Assembly (NCBI RefSeq): GCF_039602135.1
Contig: NZ_CP125942.1
Coordinates: 1,674,001-1,738,000 of the forward strand
From: Glutamicibacter sp. B1
Lineage (GTDB): Bacteria > Actinomycetota > Actinomycetes > Actinomycetales > Micrococcaceae
Reading direction: 5' to 3'
DNA length: 64,000 bases
Under the pieces are notes generated by a model. That model made no database searches. It saw nothing but the letters and a program-made list of their open reading frames with translations, and was not told the DNA's origin. Positions 43,656 through 52,443 of the stretch are shown one piece after another (position 1 is the stretch's first letter; every line of letters starts with the position of its first letter). The translations under genes were made by a program, and so were the position numbers.

Positions 43656-43740
43656 TGCGCGAAAGGGGACTTGAACCCCTACCCTCTTATCGAGGACTAG
43701 CACCTCAAGCTAGCGCGTCTACCTATTCCGCCACCCGCGC
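43656..43740 (-). tRNA. tRNA-Leu (anticodon GAG)
   Basis: The minus strand folds as an 85-nucleotide class II tRNA. The acceptor stem GCGCGGG pairs with TTCGCGC using two G-U pairs, and the discriminator is A. The anticodon loop TTGAGGT lies between CTAGC and GCTAG and gives anticodon GAG, reading CUC/CUU leucine codons. The long variable arm CCTCGATAAGAGGG and the T arm GGGTTCAAGTCCC are present. The 3' CCA is not encoded. A terminator follows directly. Confidence 0.95.
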
Positions 43741-43843
43741 AGGTTACTCGTTGTTCGCGTTGTTATCGCTGGCAACGAAGTAAAACTTTACCATCCCTTT
43801 TGAGTGAATTCCAATCGGGAGGTTGTGGGTCAGCGAAGTTGAA

Positions 43844-43875
43844 AAGCCCCGGAATTCCGCGGGAATATCGGGCTT
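43844..43875 (-). terminator. Probable terminator of the NADP-Rossmann gene
   Basis: AAGCCC (43844-43849) pairs with GGGCTT (43870-43875), with inner GGAAT/ATTCC pairing. On the minus strand it is followed by TTTTCAAC. It lies 68 bases after the stop at 43943. Confidence 0.6.
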
Positions 43876-43942
43876 GAGTAGGAATTTAAGGGAAGAAAAT
43901 CAAAAATCAGTGTCAAGGGTCACATGAATTTTGAATAATTCC

Positions 43943-44617
43943 CTAGTGAAGGCGTGGTTTCGAGGGTTCCTGTCGCGCGTTCTCCTCTGCAGCTCTTCGA
44001 GCCAATTCTTCTGCGCCGAGAATCTCATTGAAGATGTCGCCATTGGGTTCCAGGGCTCTGCCGGCCGCCAGATCAGGAAGCATTACCGGTGCGAAACCAA
44101 TTCTTTGGATCAAGGATGCCACCAGTTCTGCGTCATCATGATGGTTCGTTGCGAAAGCTAGTGCGCGCTGGGAGGCGGACTTTGATGCTCTGTCGGCATC
44201 CAAATCCCAATGACTTATGTGATTAAGTGCCTTGGCCACGCGAGATCCATTGAAGTGTTCTGCAATGGCCTCAGAGCTGGAAAGTCCCTTTTCCAGTGCA
44301 TTTTCGAGCCAGTTCGGCAGTGGTTCGTCTTCCCACCGGTTAGTTGCGTCGATCAGTAGAACACCATCCACAGAATCGATATCAACTTCGTCTAGGTCTT
44401 CTTGAGGCACCATGAGAACTACTAAATCGACATCTCGGGCGATATCTGTTGCCTCTACTGCGATGGCTTGCGGTGCATATTGAGCCAGATGGTATTTCAT
44501 GTGACGGGCCGGTCTGGACCCAGCAATATTTACTTCAATGCCGGCGGACGCCGCTGCCCTTGCCAGGGCGGTACCTGCACGACCTGCCCCGAGTATGCCA
44601 ATTTTGCCGATGTTCAT
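43943..44617 (-). CDS. NADP-binding oxidoreductase of the F420-dependent/NADP-Rossmann family
   Basis: The 224-residue protein starts with a GxGxxG dinucleotide motif (GILGAGRAGTALA) followed by SRPARH, a basic pair typical for NADP preference. DLVVLMVPQED and LLIDATNRWED match the family of F420:NADP oxidoreductases and related dinucleotide-binding proteins (Npd-like). Later KALNHISHWDLD and ERR-like tails fit. Many such proteins do not use F420, so the reaction is open. The Ala/Glu-rich C-terminal tail is disordered. It has its own terminator and lies just downstream of the Nramp terminator. Confidence 0.75.
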   Translation of the reverse strand: MNIGKIGILGAGRAGTALARAAASAGIEVNIAGSRPARHMKYHLAQYAPQAIAVEATDIARDVDLVVLMVPQEDLDEVDIDSVDGVLLIDATNRWEDEPLPNWLENALEKGLSSSEAIAEHFNGSRVAKALNHISHWDLDADRASKSASQRALAFATNHHDDAELVASLIQRIGFAPVMLPDLAAGRALEPNGDIFNEILGAEELARRAAEENARQEPSKPRLH

Positions 44618-44637
44618 GAAACCAGCGTAAACGCCAA

Positions 44638-44678
44638 AGCCGCCACCTCTTGCACGTAATGCACATGAGGTAGCGGCT
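44638..44678 (-). terminator. Terminator of the Nramp-family gene
   Basis: AGCCGC-C-ACCTC (38-49 of 44600) pairs with GAGGT-A-GCGGCT (44667-44678), with an inner TGCA/TGCA pairing. It begins 18 bases after the stop at 44696. Confidence 0.75.
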
Positions 44679-44695
44679 CTGAGTTCACTTCAGTA

Positions 44696-45979
44696 TTAAC
44701 CAGCCCACAACGGGGATAGTGACTTATATAGCTGCTGCACACCGAGAATGATAAACAAGACTGCGGTAATCGCTAGCGCCGTGTTCGTGTGCCAACGGTT
44801 GGCCCATTGCTTAGGGATTCGTTTTCCATTGAGCAGGCCGAGCAAAGTGACTGCAAGGAATGGCATGAACAGTGCACCAAGCACTCCATAGGCCAGAATC
44901 AGAGCGATGGGCTTGTCCAGGAGGAACAGCACCATGGGTGGGAAAGTCAGCCAAAGAACGTAGAACTTGAAGTACTTACCGCCGGTCATAGTGTCCGGGT
45001 GATTGGCTGGACGCTTGCGCATGTGGCCCCAGAAATCAGCGAACATCAGGGATACACCATTCCATACACCGATGATCGATGAGAATGAAGCGGCCCAGAA
45101 ACCTACGAGGAATCCGTTACCTACCACGGCGCCGTATTTCTCTTTCAAAACTACCGAAAGGTCCAAAAGACCTTCATCGCTACCCGAGATAGCGACACCA
45201 GCTGAACGGACTACTTCGGCGCCCACGATCAACATGGCAATAACAAAGATGCCGGTCATTACGTACGCCATCGTGTTGTCGATACGCATAACGCGCATCC
45301 ACCTAGGGGAGTACCAGCCCTTCTCGCGTAGCCAGTAACCGTACGCTGCCAGAGTGATGGTGCCACCCACGCCGCCGGCCAGAGCCAGGGTGTAGACGAC
45401 GCCGCCCGATGGAATCATGGGGATCAAGCCCTTGAACATTTCCGGAATGTTGGGAACGGCAATGAAAGCGAGACCAACCACGGTCACAAACATGATGCCA
45501 ACCAGTACCGCTGTAATCTTCTCGAACACCTGATAGCGCCCGAACCACACCATCACGAAACCCAAGAGTCCCATAAGCACTGCCCAGATCTTCAGGTCAA
45601 CTGCGGGTACTAATGCAGCCAGCGGAAGGGCAGCAGAGCTCATTGCGGTAGCTCCGTAGACGAAGCCCCAGATGATGATGTACGGGCCAAAGTACCAGGT
45701 GGTCCACTTGCCCAGTGATTTCCAGCCTTCGAAGATGGTTTTGCCGGTGGCCAAGGTGTAACGCCCGGCGCCTTCGACGAGTACGATCTTCAAGATGACG
45801 CCTAGGATCACGGCCCAGAGGAGGGCGTAACCGTATTGGCTACCAGCGACGAGAGTTGCCACCATGTCTGCGGCGCCAACGCCGGTGGCTGCGACAACCA
45901 AACCGGGGCCGATAATTTTCCAGCGCGGTGGCCCTTCAGCCTCGAGACTTGCGTTGGGAGTTTGCGTGCTTTCACTCAT
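44696..45979 (-). CDS. Nramp-family transporter lacking the canonical DPGN metal motif
   Basis: The 427-residue protein has about eleven transmembrane helices and the Nramp layout (IIGPGLVVAATG in the first helix, SQYGYALLW after it, GRYTLATGKT, LAGGVGGTITLAAYGYW around helix 6). In TM1 the usual DPGN is replaced by GAAD (residues 35-38). The Asp that binds Mn/Fe becomes Gly and the Asn becomes Asp. The helix 6 ALMPHN-type motif is also absent. Such changes are seen in Nramp-related proteins that carry other substrates, for example Mg2+. The ATG follows AAAGGAAAAACTCA. The substrate should not be assumed to be manganese. Confidence 0.8.
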   Translation of the reverse strand: MSESTQTPNASLEAEGPPRWKIIGPGLVVAATGVGAADMVATLVAGSQYGYALLWAVILGVILKIVLVEGAGRYTLATGKTIFEGWKSLGKWTTWYFGPYIIIWGFVYGATAMSSAALPLAALVPAVDLKIWAVLMGLLGFVMVWFGRYQVFEKITAVLVGIMFVTVVGLAFIAVPNIPEMFKGLIPMIPSGGVVYTLALAGGVGGTITLAAYGYWLREKGWYSPRWMRVMRIDNTMAYVMTGIFVIAMLIVGAEVVRSAGVAISGSDEGLLDLSVVLKEKYGAVVGNGFLVGFWAASFSSIIGVWNGVSLMFADFWGHMRKRPANHPDTMTGGKYFKFYVLWLTFPPMVLFLLDKPIALILAYGVLGALFMPFLAVTLLGLLNGKRIPKQWANRWHTNTALAITAVLFIILGVQQLYKSLSPLWAG

Positions 45980-46218
45980 TGAGTTTTTCCTTTGTCACAG
46001 TGCGGTGAGCTTGGGTCACATCTACGGTGATGTAAGCCACAAGCATGTGAGATCGTCTTCAATGGTGGTAGTGATTTAGATTACTTGCAAACCAAACGGG
46101 AACTACTAACACTTTCTTAGGACTAGGGGCCGTAACCACAAAGTGACCCGTGGAAAATTGTTAGGATGGCACTGTTATCACGGGCGACGCGCCCAACCAG
46201 AACACCAAGGACGGTGCC

Positions 46219-46887
46219 GTGCAGCTTTTGATCGTCGAGGACGACCAGGCAGTGGCGGGGGCTCTCATTGACGCGGTGAGTGCTGTGGGCCATGAGACAA
46301 CTCACGCTAGTCGGGGATCCGATGCGCTTCTTCGCCACCATGATGCCGAGCTGATCCTATTAGATCTTGGCCTACCTGATATGGATGGACTGGAAGTTCT
46401 TCGAAAGCTGCGGCAAGTCAGTGACGTTCCGGTGGTCATTCTCAGCGCTAGAGATGATGAACGAAGTGTTGTGCGTGGATTGCGCCAAGGGGCGGACGAC
46501 TATCTGGTGAAACCGATCGGTCTGACGGTCTTGTTGGCAAAGATCGAAGCAGTTACTAGGCGGGCCAATCTGGGTAGCCCCACGGACAAGAATCAAATTA
46601 GCGCAGGCTGCCTGTCGATCAACCTGGATAAGCGCGAAGCCGTGTTGAACGGTCGACCGTTGGCGCTCACCGCTAAAGAATTTGAACTATTGTCATTGCT
46701 CGCGCGACACGCAGGATCAGTGGTGACCCGTGAACAAATACTCGACCAGCTGTGGGGAGATGCTTTCCTCGCGGTGTCGCGTTCCTTGGACGTGCATCTG
46801 ACCGGACTTCGTGCGAAACTCGCAAGCCCCGGAATGATCGTTAACGTTCGTGGCGTCGGATATCGACTTGAAGCGCCATCTTCGTGA
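46219..46887 (+). CDS. OmpR/TctD-type response regulator
   Basis: The 222-residue protein has a receiver domain with the phospho-acceptor Asp49 in LILLDLGLPDMDG, the acidic pair EDD at 7-9 and Lys in YLVKPI. An OmpR winged helix follows (about 125-220; LTAKEFELLSLLARHAGSVVTREQIL, VRGVGYRLE). The start is GTG at 46219. Its stop overlaps the kinase start by four bases. It is the first gene of a three-gene operon with a histidine kinase and a TAXI-type binding lipoprotein, and divergent from the atypical Nramp gene, a possible target. Confidence 0.88.
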   Translation: MQLLIVEDDQAVAGALIDAVSAVGHETTHASRGSDALLRHHDAELILLDLGLPDMDGLEVLRKLRQVSDVPVVILSARDDERSVVRGLRQGADDYLVKPIGLTVLLAKIEAVTRRANLGSPTDKNQISAGCLSINLDKREAVLNGRPLALTAKEFELLSLLARHAGSVVTREQILDQLWGDAFLAVSRSLDVHLTGLRAKLASPGMIVNVRGVGYRLEAPSS

Positions 46888-48317
46888 GAATCAGAGTCTT
46901 AGCGGTTCTTGGCTCACTGCTACTGGTGATCGTGGTACTTGTCAGTTCCGTGCTGATGCAAAGCGTCAGCAGTGATGCCACGGCAGACGTTCAGGTAAAC
47001 CGCCTTTCCTCACTGAACAGGTTTGTCCAAGTTGCTTCCCATGCATCCGGTAACGATGACCTGGAAATGTTACAGCTTGAGATGGATACGTATTCTCAGC
47101 TGTATAACGAGGGACTCTTGATCGTTGTTGATGACCGGCAACTTATATCAGGCGATATTCGAGCTGATGATGCCGCAGTAAAAGAAATAGTGGGAGCCGC
47201 TGCGCTGAACCTTGATCGCACGGAAATCCCCGAGATCAGTCCTTTGACTGAAACGGTGGCATTGATATCGCGTCCATTTGGCAACTCAGCTCAGGTGCTT
47301 GGATCAGTGACCATGCAAGTGAATCTTGAACCGGCGAGGGCTCGGGTGCTTCAAGCCTCGGCATTCATCCTCGTGTTGACGCTGAGTATTGGATTCATTT
47401 TCCTTCTGTTGGCTGACCGGCTGGCGACGTGGGTACTTCGACCGCTACATCGACTGGATGACTCGGTTCAGTTGCTTACTCAAATGCACCAGCCCATTCC
47501 GCTGGTTGAGCAGGGACCTCCAGAGCTGCGAGCTTTGTCCCGATCTGTCAGCTCCATGGCTCAAACGATGGCTACAAGTCGTCAACAGCAACAAGAGCTC
47601 ATTGCCGAGACTTCCCACCAACTCCGCAATCCAGTGGCGGCGCTGAGATTACGCGTGGATCTGCTGAGAATGCGACTTACTGATGAGGCAAGCCTCGCAG
47701 GATTGCATGCAGTTGAAAATGAATTGGCTCGCTTAGAAATGCTATTAGACGGTGTGCTGCGATTAGCTAGTGCAGAGCATCGATTGACTGAGCAGAAGTC
47801 CGACAAGACTGATACTGAAGTGGCGCATCCTGAAAAGCCAACAAGTGCTTTTCAAATCCTCGCCGAAGAAATTGAACGCCAGTCGGCCATGGCCCAGAAA
47901 ACAGGGAATACTCTGACCTTTGAAGCAGATTCAACGTCAGCGTCAGAGGACGTGGTCTGGTGCCATGAATTTGACCTGCAACAAATGGTCTCTGAACTTT
48001 TGGAGAATGCCCTAAAGTACGCTCCCGGAACCGAGATTAAGCTGGCTGTACATACGTCACCCACCACCAATGACATCGTGATCTGTGACCAAGGCCCGGG
48101 TTTGGGTAAGGCAGAACTTGAACGCGCAGGGGAACGTTTTTGGAGAGCTGAAAGCGTCAGGGGAACTCCAGGGACTGGATTAGGGCTGGCAATTGTCGAT
48201 AGGTTAGCGCGCGCCAACTCTGGACAGCTCATCGTGGGATCCAATGGGGATGCTGGACTCAAAGTCATCATCAGATTACCGCGCGCCCAAACGCCAAAGG
48301 GGACTGACCATGAGTAA
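46884..48317 (+). CDS. TctE-like sensor histidine kinase
   Basis: The 477-residue kinase has transmembrane helices at about 6-27 and 157-178, enclosing an extracytoplasmic sensor region of about 125 residues. A HAMP-like segment and a HisKA box with His245 in AETSHQLRNP follow. The ATPase domain has ELLENALKY (N box), CDQGPGL (G1) and GTGLGLAIVDRL (G2). The SHQLR box resembles TctE, the sensor for tricarboxylates in Gram-negative bacteria. The stop overlaps the TAXI gene start by eight bases, so the SBP and kinase are made together. Confidence 0.88.
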   Translation: MRIRVLAVLGSLLLVIVVLVSSVLMQSVSSDATADVQVNRLSSLNRFVQVASHASGNDDLEMLQLEMDTYSQLYNEGLLIVVDDRQLISGDIRADDAAVKEIVGAAALNLDRTEIPEISPLTETVALISRPFGNSAQVLGSVTMQVNLEPARARVLQASAFILVLTLSIGFIFLLLADRLATWVLRPLHRLDDSVQLLTQMHQPIPLVEQGPPELRALSRSVSSMAQTMATSRQQQQELIAETSHQLRNPVAALRLRVDLLRMRLTDEASLAGLHAVENELARLEMLLDGVLRLASAEHRLTEQKSDKTDTEVAHPEKPTSAFQILAEEIERQSAMAQKTGNTLTFEADSTSASEDVVWCHEFDLQQMVSELLENALKYAPGTEIKLAVHTSPTTNDIVICDQGPGLGKAELERAGERFWRAESVRGTPGTGLGLAIVDRLARANSGQLIVGSNGDAGLKVIIRLPRAQTPKGTDHE

Positions 48318-49281
48318 TAGCGCCTTGCAACGACGCACAGTACTCAAAGTTCTGGTTTCAGCCCCAGTGATCATGACGGTACCCTTCGTGAGTGCTTGTA
48401 CTTCTGGTGCCAGTGAACTTCATCTTGACGTTGCCTCGGGTGAAGAAGGTGGAATGTACTACGAATTTGCGCAACTCTTATCTTCGGCCTTGGTCAGTAG
48501 TTCAATTGCTGAGCATTCCGAAGCGCTCAAAACGGAAGCTAGCGCGCAGAACCTTGAATTGCTTGTGGCAGGCGATGCTCAACTAGCGTTAGCTCTTGCC
48601 GACACCGTGGCTGAATTTCGTTCTCAAACACCACAACAAGGCAACATCCAAGCTTTGGGACGTGTCTATCAGAATTATTTTCATTGCATCCTCAGAGCAG
48701 ACAGTGACATTAGATCCCTCAGTGATTTCCCTGGCCGCTCTATTGGGACCGGTGCTGCAGGCTCTGGTACATGGGTGACAGGTCAAAGAATTCTACGAGC
48801 TGCCGGACTCAAAGATCATCAGCAAGCACCCCAAGAGCACATTCTTGGCTACACCGCGGGAATCAAAGCGCTACGACGAGGCGAGATCGACGCGCTCTTT
48901 TTGTTCGGGGGTATGCCCGTGCGCCCTTTGACCGAGCTTGCCGAAGAATTGGAACTGAAACTTCTCGATATTTCTGAAGTGCTTCCGAAACTACGCGAGA
49001 CCTACCCCAATCTTTATGATCGAGTGGTTATTCCAAACAATACCTACCCCGGAGTGCCCGCTATTGACACGATCGGTGTCAGTAACTTGTTAATGGCTAG
49101 AGCTGATTTGTCTAATGACACAGCAAAAGCTGTAGTCAAGCTCCTTGCTACTCAAGCTCAACAACTCATACCGAAATCGAGCGCCGGAATTCAGCATTTA
49201 ACCCCTGAAACGCTCATCAGCACTGCCGGGCAACCGCTTCATCCAGGTGCGCGCGAAGCATATCTCGAAATGCACGGGTAG
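48310..49281 (+). CDS. TAXI-family solute-binding lipoprotein linked to the two-component system
   Basis: The 323-residue protein begins with a Tat-like LQRRTVLK motif (Arg8-Arg9), a hydrophobic core and lipobox VSAC with Cys30. The mature part has TAXI/TRAP binding-protein features: EEGGMYYEFAQLL, the GRSIGTGAAGSGT segment and PGVPAIDTIGVSN. TAXI proteins normally feed a DctM-type TRAP transporter, but none is encoded nearby. The start at ATG 48310 overlaps the kinase stop. The likely role is to bind a small carboxylate outside the cell and present it to the kinase; this is inferred from gene order. Confidence 0.8.
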   Translation: MSNSALQRRTVLKVLVSAPVIMTVPFVSACTSGASELHLDVASGEEGGMYYEFAQLLSSALVSSSIAEHSEALKTEASAQNLELLVAGDAQLALALADTVAEFRSQTPQQGNIQALGRVYQNYFHCILRADSDIRSLSDFPGRSIGTGAAGSGTWVTGQRILRAAGLKDHQQAPQEHILGYTAGIKALRRGEIDALFLFGGMPVRPLTELAEELELKLLDISEVLPKLRETYPNLYDRVVIPNNTYPGVPAIDTIGVSNLLMARADLSNDTAKAVVKLLATQAQQLIPKSSAGIQHLTPETLISTAGQPLHPGAREAYLEMHG

Positions 49282-49369
49282 AAATCACAGAACGCAATAG
49301 CAAGCGACGAATTGTCAATTGCCTATTAGGGTGGAAGCCATAGCTGTCGATGCGAAAGGTAATGCCTAG

Positions 49370-50680
49370 ATGACCACCGCCATTGAACGTATGGAAAATG
49401 ATGCCATCGAAATCTGCCGCGGTCTCATCCGTATTGATACGACAAATTTTGGAGGAAATAAGGGTGCCGGTGAACTAGAAGCCGCTCGCTACGTTGTGGG
49501 TTTGTTTGAAGACGTTGGACTGGACGCACAAATCTATGAGTCCGCGCCTGGTCGAGCGAACGTGGTGTTAAGAATTCCGGGCACAGACAAATCACTGCCA
49601 CCGCTCATTGTGCATGGCCACCTCGACGTCGTTCCAGCGATTGCTGAGGACTGGAGCGTTGACCCTTTTGGCGCCGAAATCATCGACGGCATGATTTGGG
49701 GTCGCGGCGCCGTGGACATGAAGAACATGGATGCCATGATCATCGCAGTCATCCGCCACCTTCGTCGGGAGAATCTCTCGCCTCGACGAGATCTCATTAT
49801 TGCCTTCTTCGCTGACGAAGAAGCAGGTGGCGACTATGGTGCTGGGTGGATGGTTGAGAATCATCCCGAAGTATTTGCCGGCGCTGAAGAAGCGATTAGT
49901 GAAGTCGGAGGATTCTCCGTAGACATCAATGGTCGCCGGGCCTACATGCTGCAAACCGCGGAAAAGGGTATCGCGTGGCTCAAACTCACCGCGCGCGGAA
50001 TGGCGGGGCACGGCTCGCAAATAAACAACAACAATGCTGTAACCGCGCTGGCAGGAGCCGTTCACCGTATCGGGGAACACCAATGGCCGCTGTCCTATAC
50101 CAAAACGACGCAGTCCCTGTTGGAACAGGTTGCCGAGCTGACGGATTTGGAATTTGATCAACAAAATCCGCAACCACTTCTTGAAGCGATGGGAAACGTT
50201 TCGCGATTTGTGGGAGCAACCCTGCAGAACACTGCGAATCCTTCTGCCTTACAAGCTGGCTACAAACACAACGTCATCCCCGGTCAAGCAGAGGCATTGA
50301 TTGATTGCCGCACCTTGCCCGATGAACACGAAGTAACGTTGGAGAAGCTACGCGAGTTAGCCGGTGAAGGCGTAGAACTGTCAATGGTTCACGAACAGGA
50401 TTCCTTGGAAGTGCCATTTGCTGGCGCTTTAGTGGACCGCATGGTTAAGTCGCTACTGGATGAGGATCCTGAAGCGATCGTCTTGCCTTATATGCTCTCG
50501 GGCGGCACCGACAATAAGTGGCTTGCCACCATCGGGATCACCGGATACGGTTTTGCGCCGCTACAACTGCCAGCGGAGCTTGACTTCACCGGCATGTTCC
50601 ACGGAGTCGATGAGCGGGTCCCGGTGGACGCGATTAAGTTCGGTGCCAGGGTTCTGGAAAATCTTATGCGTAGTTACTAA
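49370..50680 (+). CDS. M20-family zinc metallopeptidase
   Basis: The 436-residue protein has the M20 zinc-site motifs: HGHLDVVP (His and catalytic Asp), GRGAVDMKN (bridging Asp) and FFADEEAGGDYG (catalytic Glu). The lid/dimerisation domain begins near 200 (KLTARGMAGHGSQ). A closing HGVDE motif holds the last zinc ligand. Members cleave dipeptides or acyl-amino acids; the exact substrate (ArgE, DapE, CPG2 or dipeptidase type) cannot be read. The ATG at 49370 gives the normal start, with no strong ribosome binding site. The next gene starts 41 bases after its stop. Confidence 0.88.
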   Translation: MTTAIERMENDAIEICRGLIRIDTTNFGGNKGAGELEAARYVVGLFEDVGLDAQIYESAPGRANVVLRIPGTDKSLPPLIVHGHLDVVPAIAEDWSVDPFGAEIIDGMIWGRGAVDMKNMDAMIIAVIRHLRRENLSPRRDLIIAFFADEEAGGDYGAGWMVENHPEVFAGAEEAISEVGGFSVDINGRRAYMLQTAEKGIAWLKLTARGMAGHGSQINNNNAVTALAGAVHRIGEHQWPLSYTKTTQSLLEQVAELTDLEFDQQNPQPLLEAMGNVSRFVGATLQNTANPSALQAGYKHNVIPGQAEALIDCRTLPDEHEVTLEKLRELAGEGVELSMVHEQDSLEVPFAGALVDRMVKSLLDEDPEAIVLPYMLSGGTDNKWLATIGITGYGFAPLQLPAELDFTGMFHGVDERVPVDAIKFGARVLENLMRSY

Positions 50681-50721
50681 TAGTTTTGAAACACCACGAT
50701 CTTTGTTATCAGGAGTAAAAA

Positions 50722-51864
50722 GTGAGCATTGAGTCAGTTCTGTCAGACGAATTATTGGAGCGTTTTCGCCAGAGAGCTGCACAGTACGACGCTGAAAACT
50801 CTTTCGCCACCGAAGACTTTGAAGAGCTCGTGGCAGCGGGCTACCTCAAAGCTCTCATCCCAGAATCGCAGGGTGGACTGGGCTGGAATTTAGAACAACT
50901 TGCGCTAGCTCAACGTCGCCTAGCCACCGCCGCACCGGCAACGGCACTTGCGGTGAATATGCACCACGTGTGGGCCTCGGTGGCCAGCATTCTGAAGGTT
51001 CGGGGTGATAACCGACTTCAAATGGTTGAGGACTGGGTTGCGCAAGGTGAGATCATGGCGTTCGGTATTTCCGAACCCGGTAATGACTCGGTACTCTTTG
51101 ACTCAAAGACCACGGCAAGTACGGGACTCGACGGCACGGTGACTTTTAACGGGGTCAAGATCTTCACCTCACTTTCACCTGCCTTTACCCGGCTTGGTGT
51201 GTTTGGTAAAGACGAAGAGACTGGTGAATTGGTCCATGGGTTTGTGGCCAAAGGGCCAGGAATCGAATCAATGGGGGACTGGAATACCCTAGGCATGCGA
51301 GCCAGTCAATCGCACACGACAAAACTGGTTAATGCGGTAGCTCCAAAAGAGTGGGTACATTCTCGACTGCCAGTTGGACCGAACCCTGATCTGTTGATCT
51401 TCGGGATTTTCGCATCATTCCTCACGCTGACCGCCAGCGTGTACGTGGGCATCGCTGACAGGGCCGTGACGCTGGGACAAGAGACGCTGAATAAGAAGGT
51501 ACATCACGACGGAACCAAGTACTCCCAAGATGTCCGGGCCCGGGGACTGCTATCGCAGGCCGCAATGAAACTGATTGCCCTCGATGCGCTTCAACGCTCG
51601 GTGGCCGCGGACATTGATGCTTTAGTGGATCATCAGGGTGCCTGGTTCCCGAAACTCGTTACCCTCCGAACTCTTGCCGGGGATACCGCTCGGGAGAATG
51701 TGCAGGTACTTGGCCAGCTGCTCGGCGGCTCAGGATACTTCCGGGGTTCTGAGTTCGAAAGGCTCTATCGCGATGTTCAGGCAAGTTGGTATCACCCTTC
51801 CAATGCGGCTTCCGCATCCAACACCGTGGCATCGTGGCTTGTTGGCCCGCTCGATGCTTTCTAG
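50722..51864 (+). CDS. Acyl-CoA dehydrogenase family protein
   Basis: The 380-residue protein has the standard length and three-domain layout. The N-terminal helices contain LIPESQGGLGW. The middle beta domain has MAFGISEPGNDSVLF and a WNTLGMRASQSHTTKL segment. The C-terminal helical domain contains VLGQLLGGSGYFRGSEFERLYRDVQASWYHP. The usual catalytic Glu in the C-terminal half is not clearly placed, and some related members are flavin monooxygenases acting on sulphur or nitrogen compounds. The start is GTG after AGGAG. It may be co-transcribed with the M20 peptidase gene. Confidence 0.82.
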   Translation: MSIESVLSDELLERFRQRAAQYDAENSFATEDFEELVAAGYLKALIPESQGGLGWNLEQLALAQRRLATAAPATALAVNMHHVWASVASILKVRGDNRLQMVEDWVAQGEIMAFGISEPGNDSVLFDSKTTASTGLDGTVTFNGVKIFTSLSPAFTRLGVFGKDEETGELVHGFVAKGPGIESMGDWNTLGMRASQSHTTKLVNAVAPKEWVHSRLPVGPNPDLLIFGIFASFLTLTASVYVGIADRAVTLGQETLNKKVHHDGTKYSQDVRARGLLSQAAMKLIALDALQRSVAADIDALVDHQGAWFPKLVTLRTLAGDTARENVQVLGQLLGGSGYFRGSEFERLYRDVQASWYHPSNAASASNTVASWLVGPLDAF

Positions 51865-51881
51865 CATTTGGTTCATTCGCT

Positions 51882-52112
51882 CTACGGTAGGGTGCTATGA
51901 ATTCGCATGACGCGTCGGCGCAGCCAATATTTGTACACTCCGCCTTCATATCTGCAGGTACGCATCAGTTCCCATTTGCCGTTGTCTGCGTGTTCACGTA
52001 GCGCAGAGCGAGCAAGATGCACCGGTTCGCTGGGGAAGGAGGTAATCACTAGATATTCGAAGCGCTGCTCATCCGGGTGGTGCAGTGGCGGTTTGATTCT
52101 TTCTTGAAGCAT
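51882..52112 (-). CDS. DUF5703 family protein
   Basis: The 76-residue protein shows the DUF5703 pattern: RFEYLVITSFPSEPVHLARSALREHADNGKWELMRTC, then YWLRRRVMR. The family is small and found in actinobacteria; its function is not known. The ATG at 52112 (MLQERIKPPLHHP), with TAGGGGCAAG upstream, is preferred to a longer frame beginning at 52157, which would overlap the neighbouring divergent gene. It is divergent from the 69-residue acidic protein gene. Confidence 0.75.
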   Translation of the reverse strand: MLQERIKPPLHHPDEQRFEYLVITSFPSEPVHLARSALREHADNGKWELMRTCRYEGGVYKYWLRRRVMRIHSTLP

Positions 52113-52155
52113 CTTGCCCCTATCTAAAGAACTGCATGCGTTGTAGCTTAAGACC

Positions 52156-52365
52156 ATGAGTACTGATCCAAGTTTTGCACTCCAGACGTTGATTGCCCGA
52201 CTGGAGCAGCACCTGTCCGTGGTTTCGCAAAGCCGTGGTTCTGCGGAAGCTTCTGTGGATGCCGCTTTCGGCGCCCTGGCAGATGCCTTCGAAGACTATG
52301 AAGATGCGCTGTATGACCAGTATTCCGAACTTTTGCCTTTCACCATACCGGTAGATGATGCGTGA
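52156..52365 (+). CDS. Small acidic protein, function unknown
   Basis: The 69-residue protein is strongly acidic in its second half (EDYEDALYDQYSELLPF) and mostly helical in prediction by eye. It has no signal peptide, cysteines or known motif. The ATG is clear, but no ribosome binding site is seen; the upstream TAGCTT eight bases before could support a leaderless start. The gene lies between DUF5703 and uppP. Similar small proteins are common near uppP in Micrococcaceae as I recall, but I cannot name a family. Confidence 0.55.
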   Translation: MSTDPSFALQTLIARLEQHLSVVSQSRGSAEASVDAAFGALADAFEDYEDALYDQYSELLPFTIPVDDA

Positions 52366-52443
52366 GTACGACCACGGGGTGATTTTTGGCCCAATCGTGT
52401 TTTTGAGCATTGATCCGCGGTGAGGGTGAAGTAATGTCAAGGG

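Noticed and set aside
44696..45979. Calling the Nramp-family gene mntH
   Set aside because: The DPGN metal motif of manganese transporters is missing.
49592..50173. 193-residue minus-strand open frame
   Set aside because: It is antisense to the M20 peptidase gene with intact zinc motifs.
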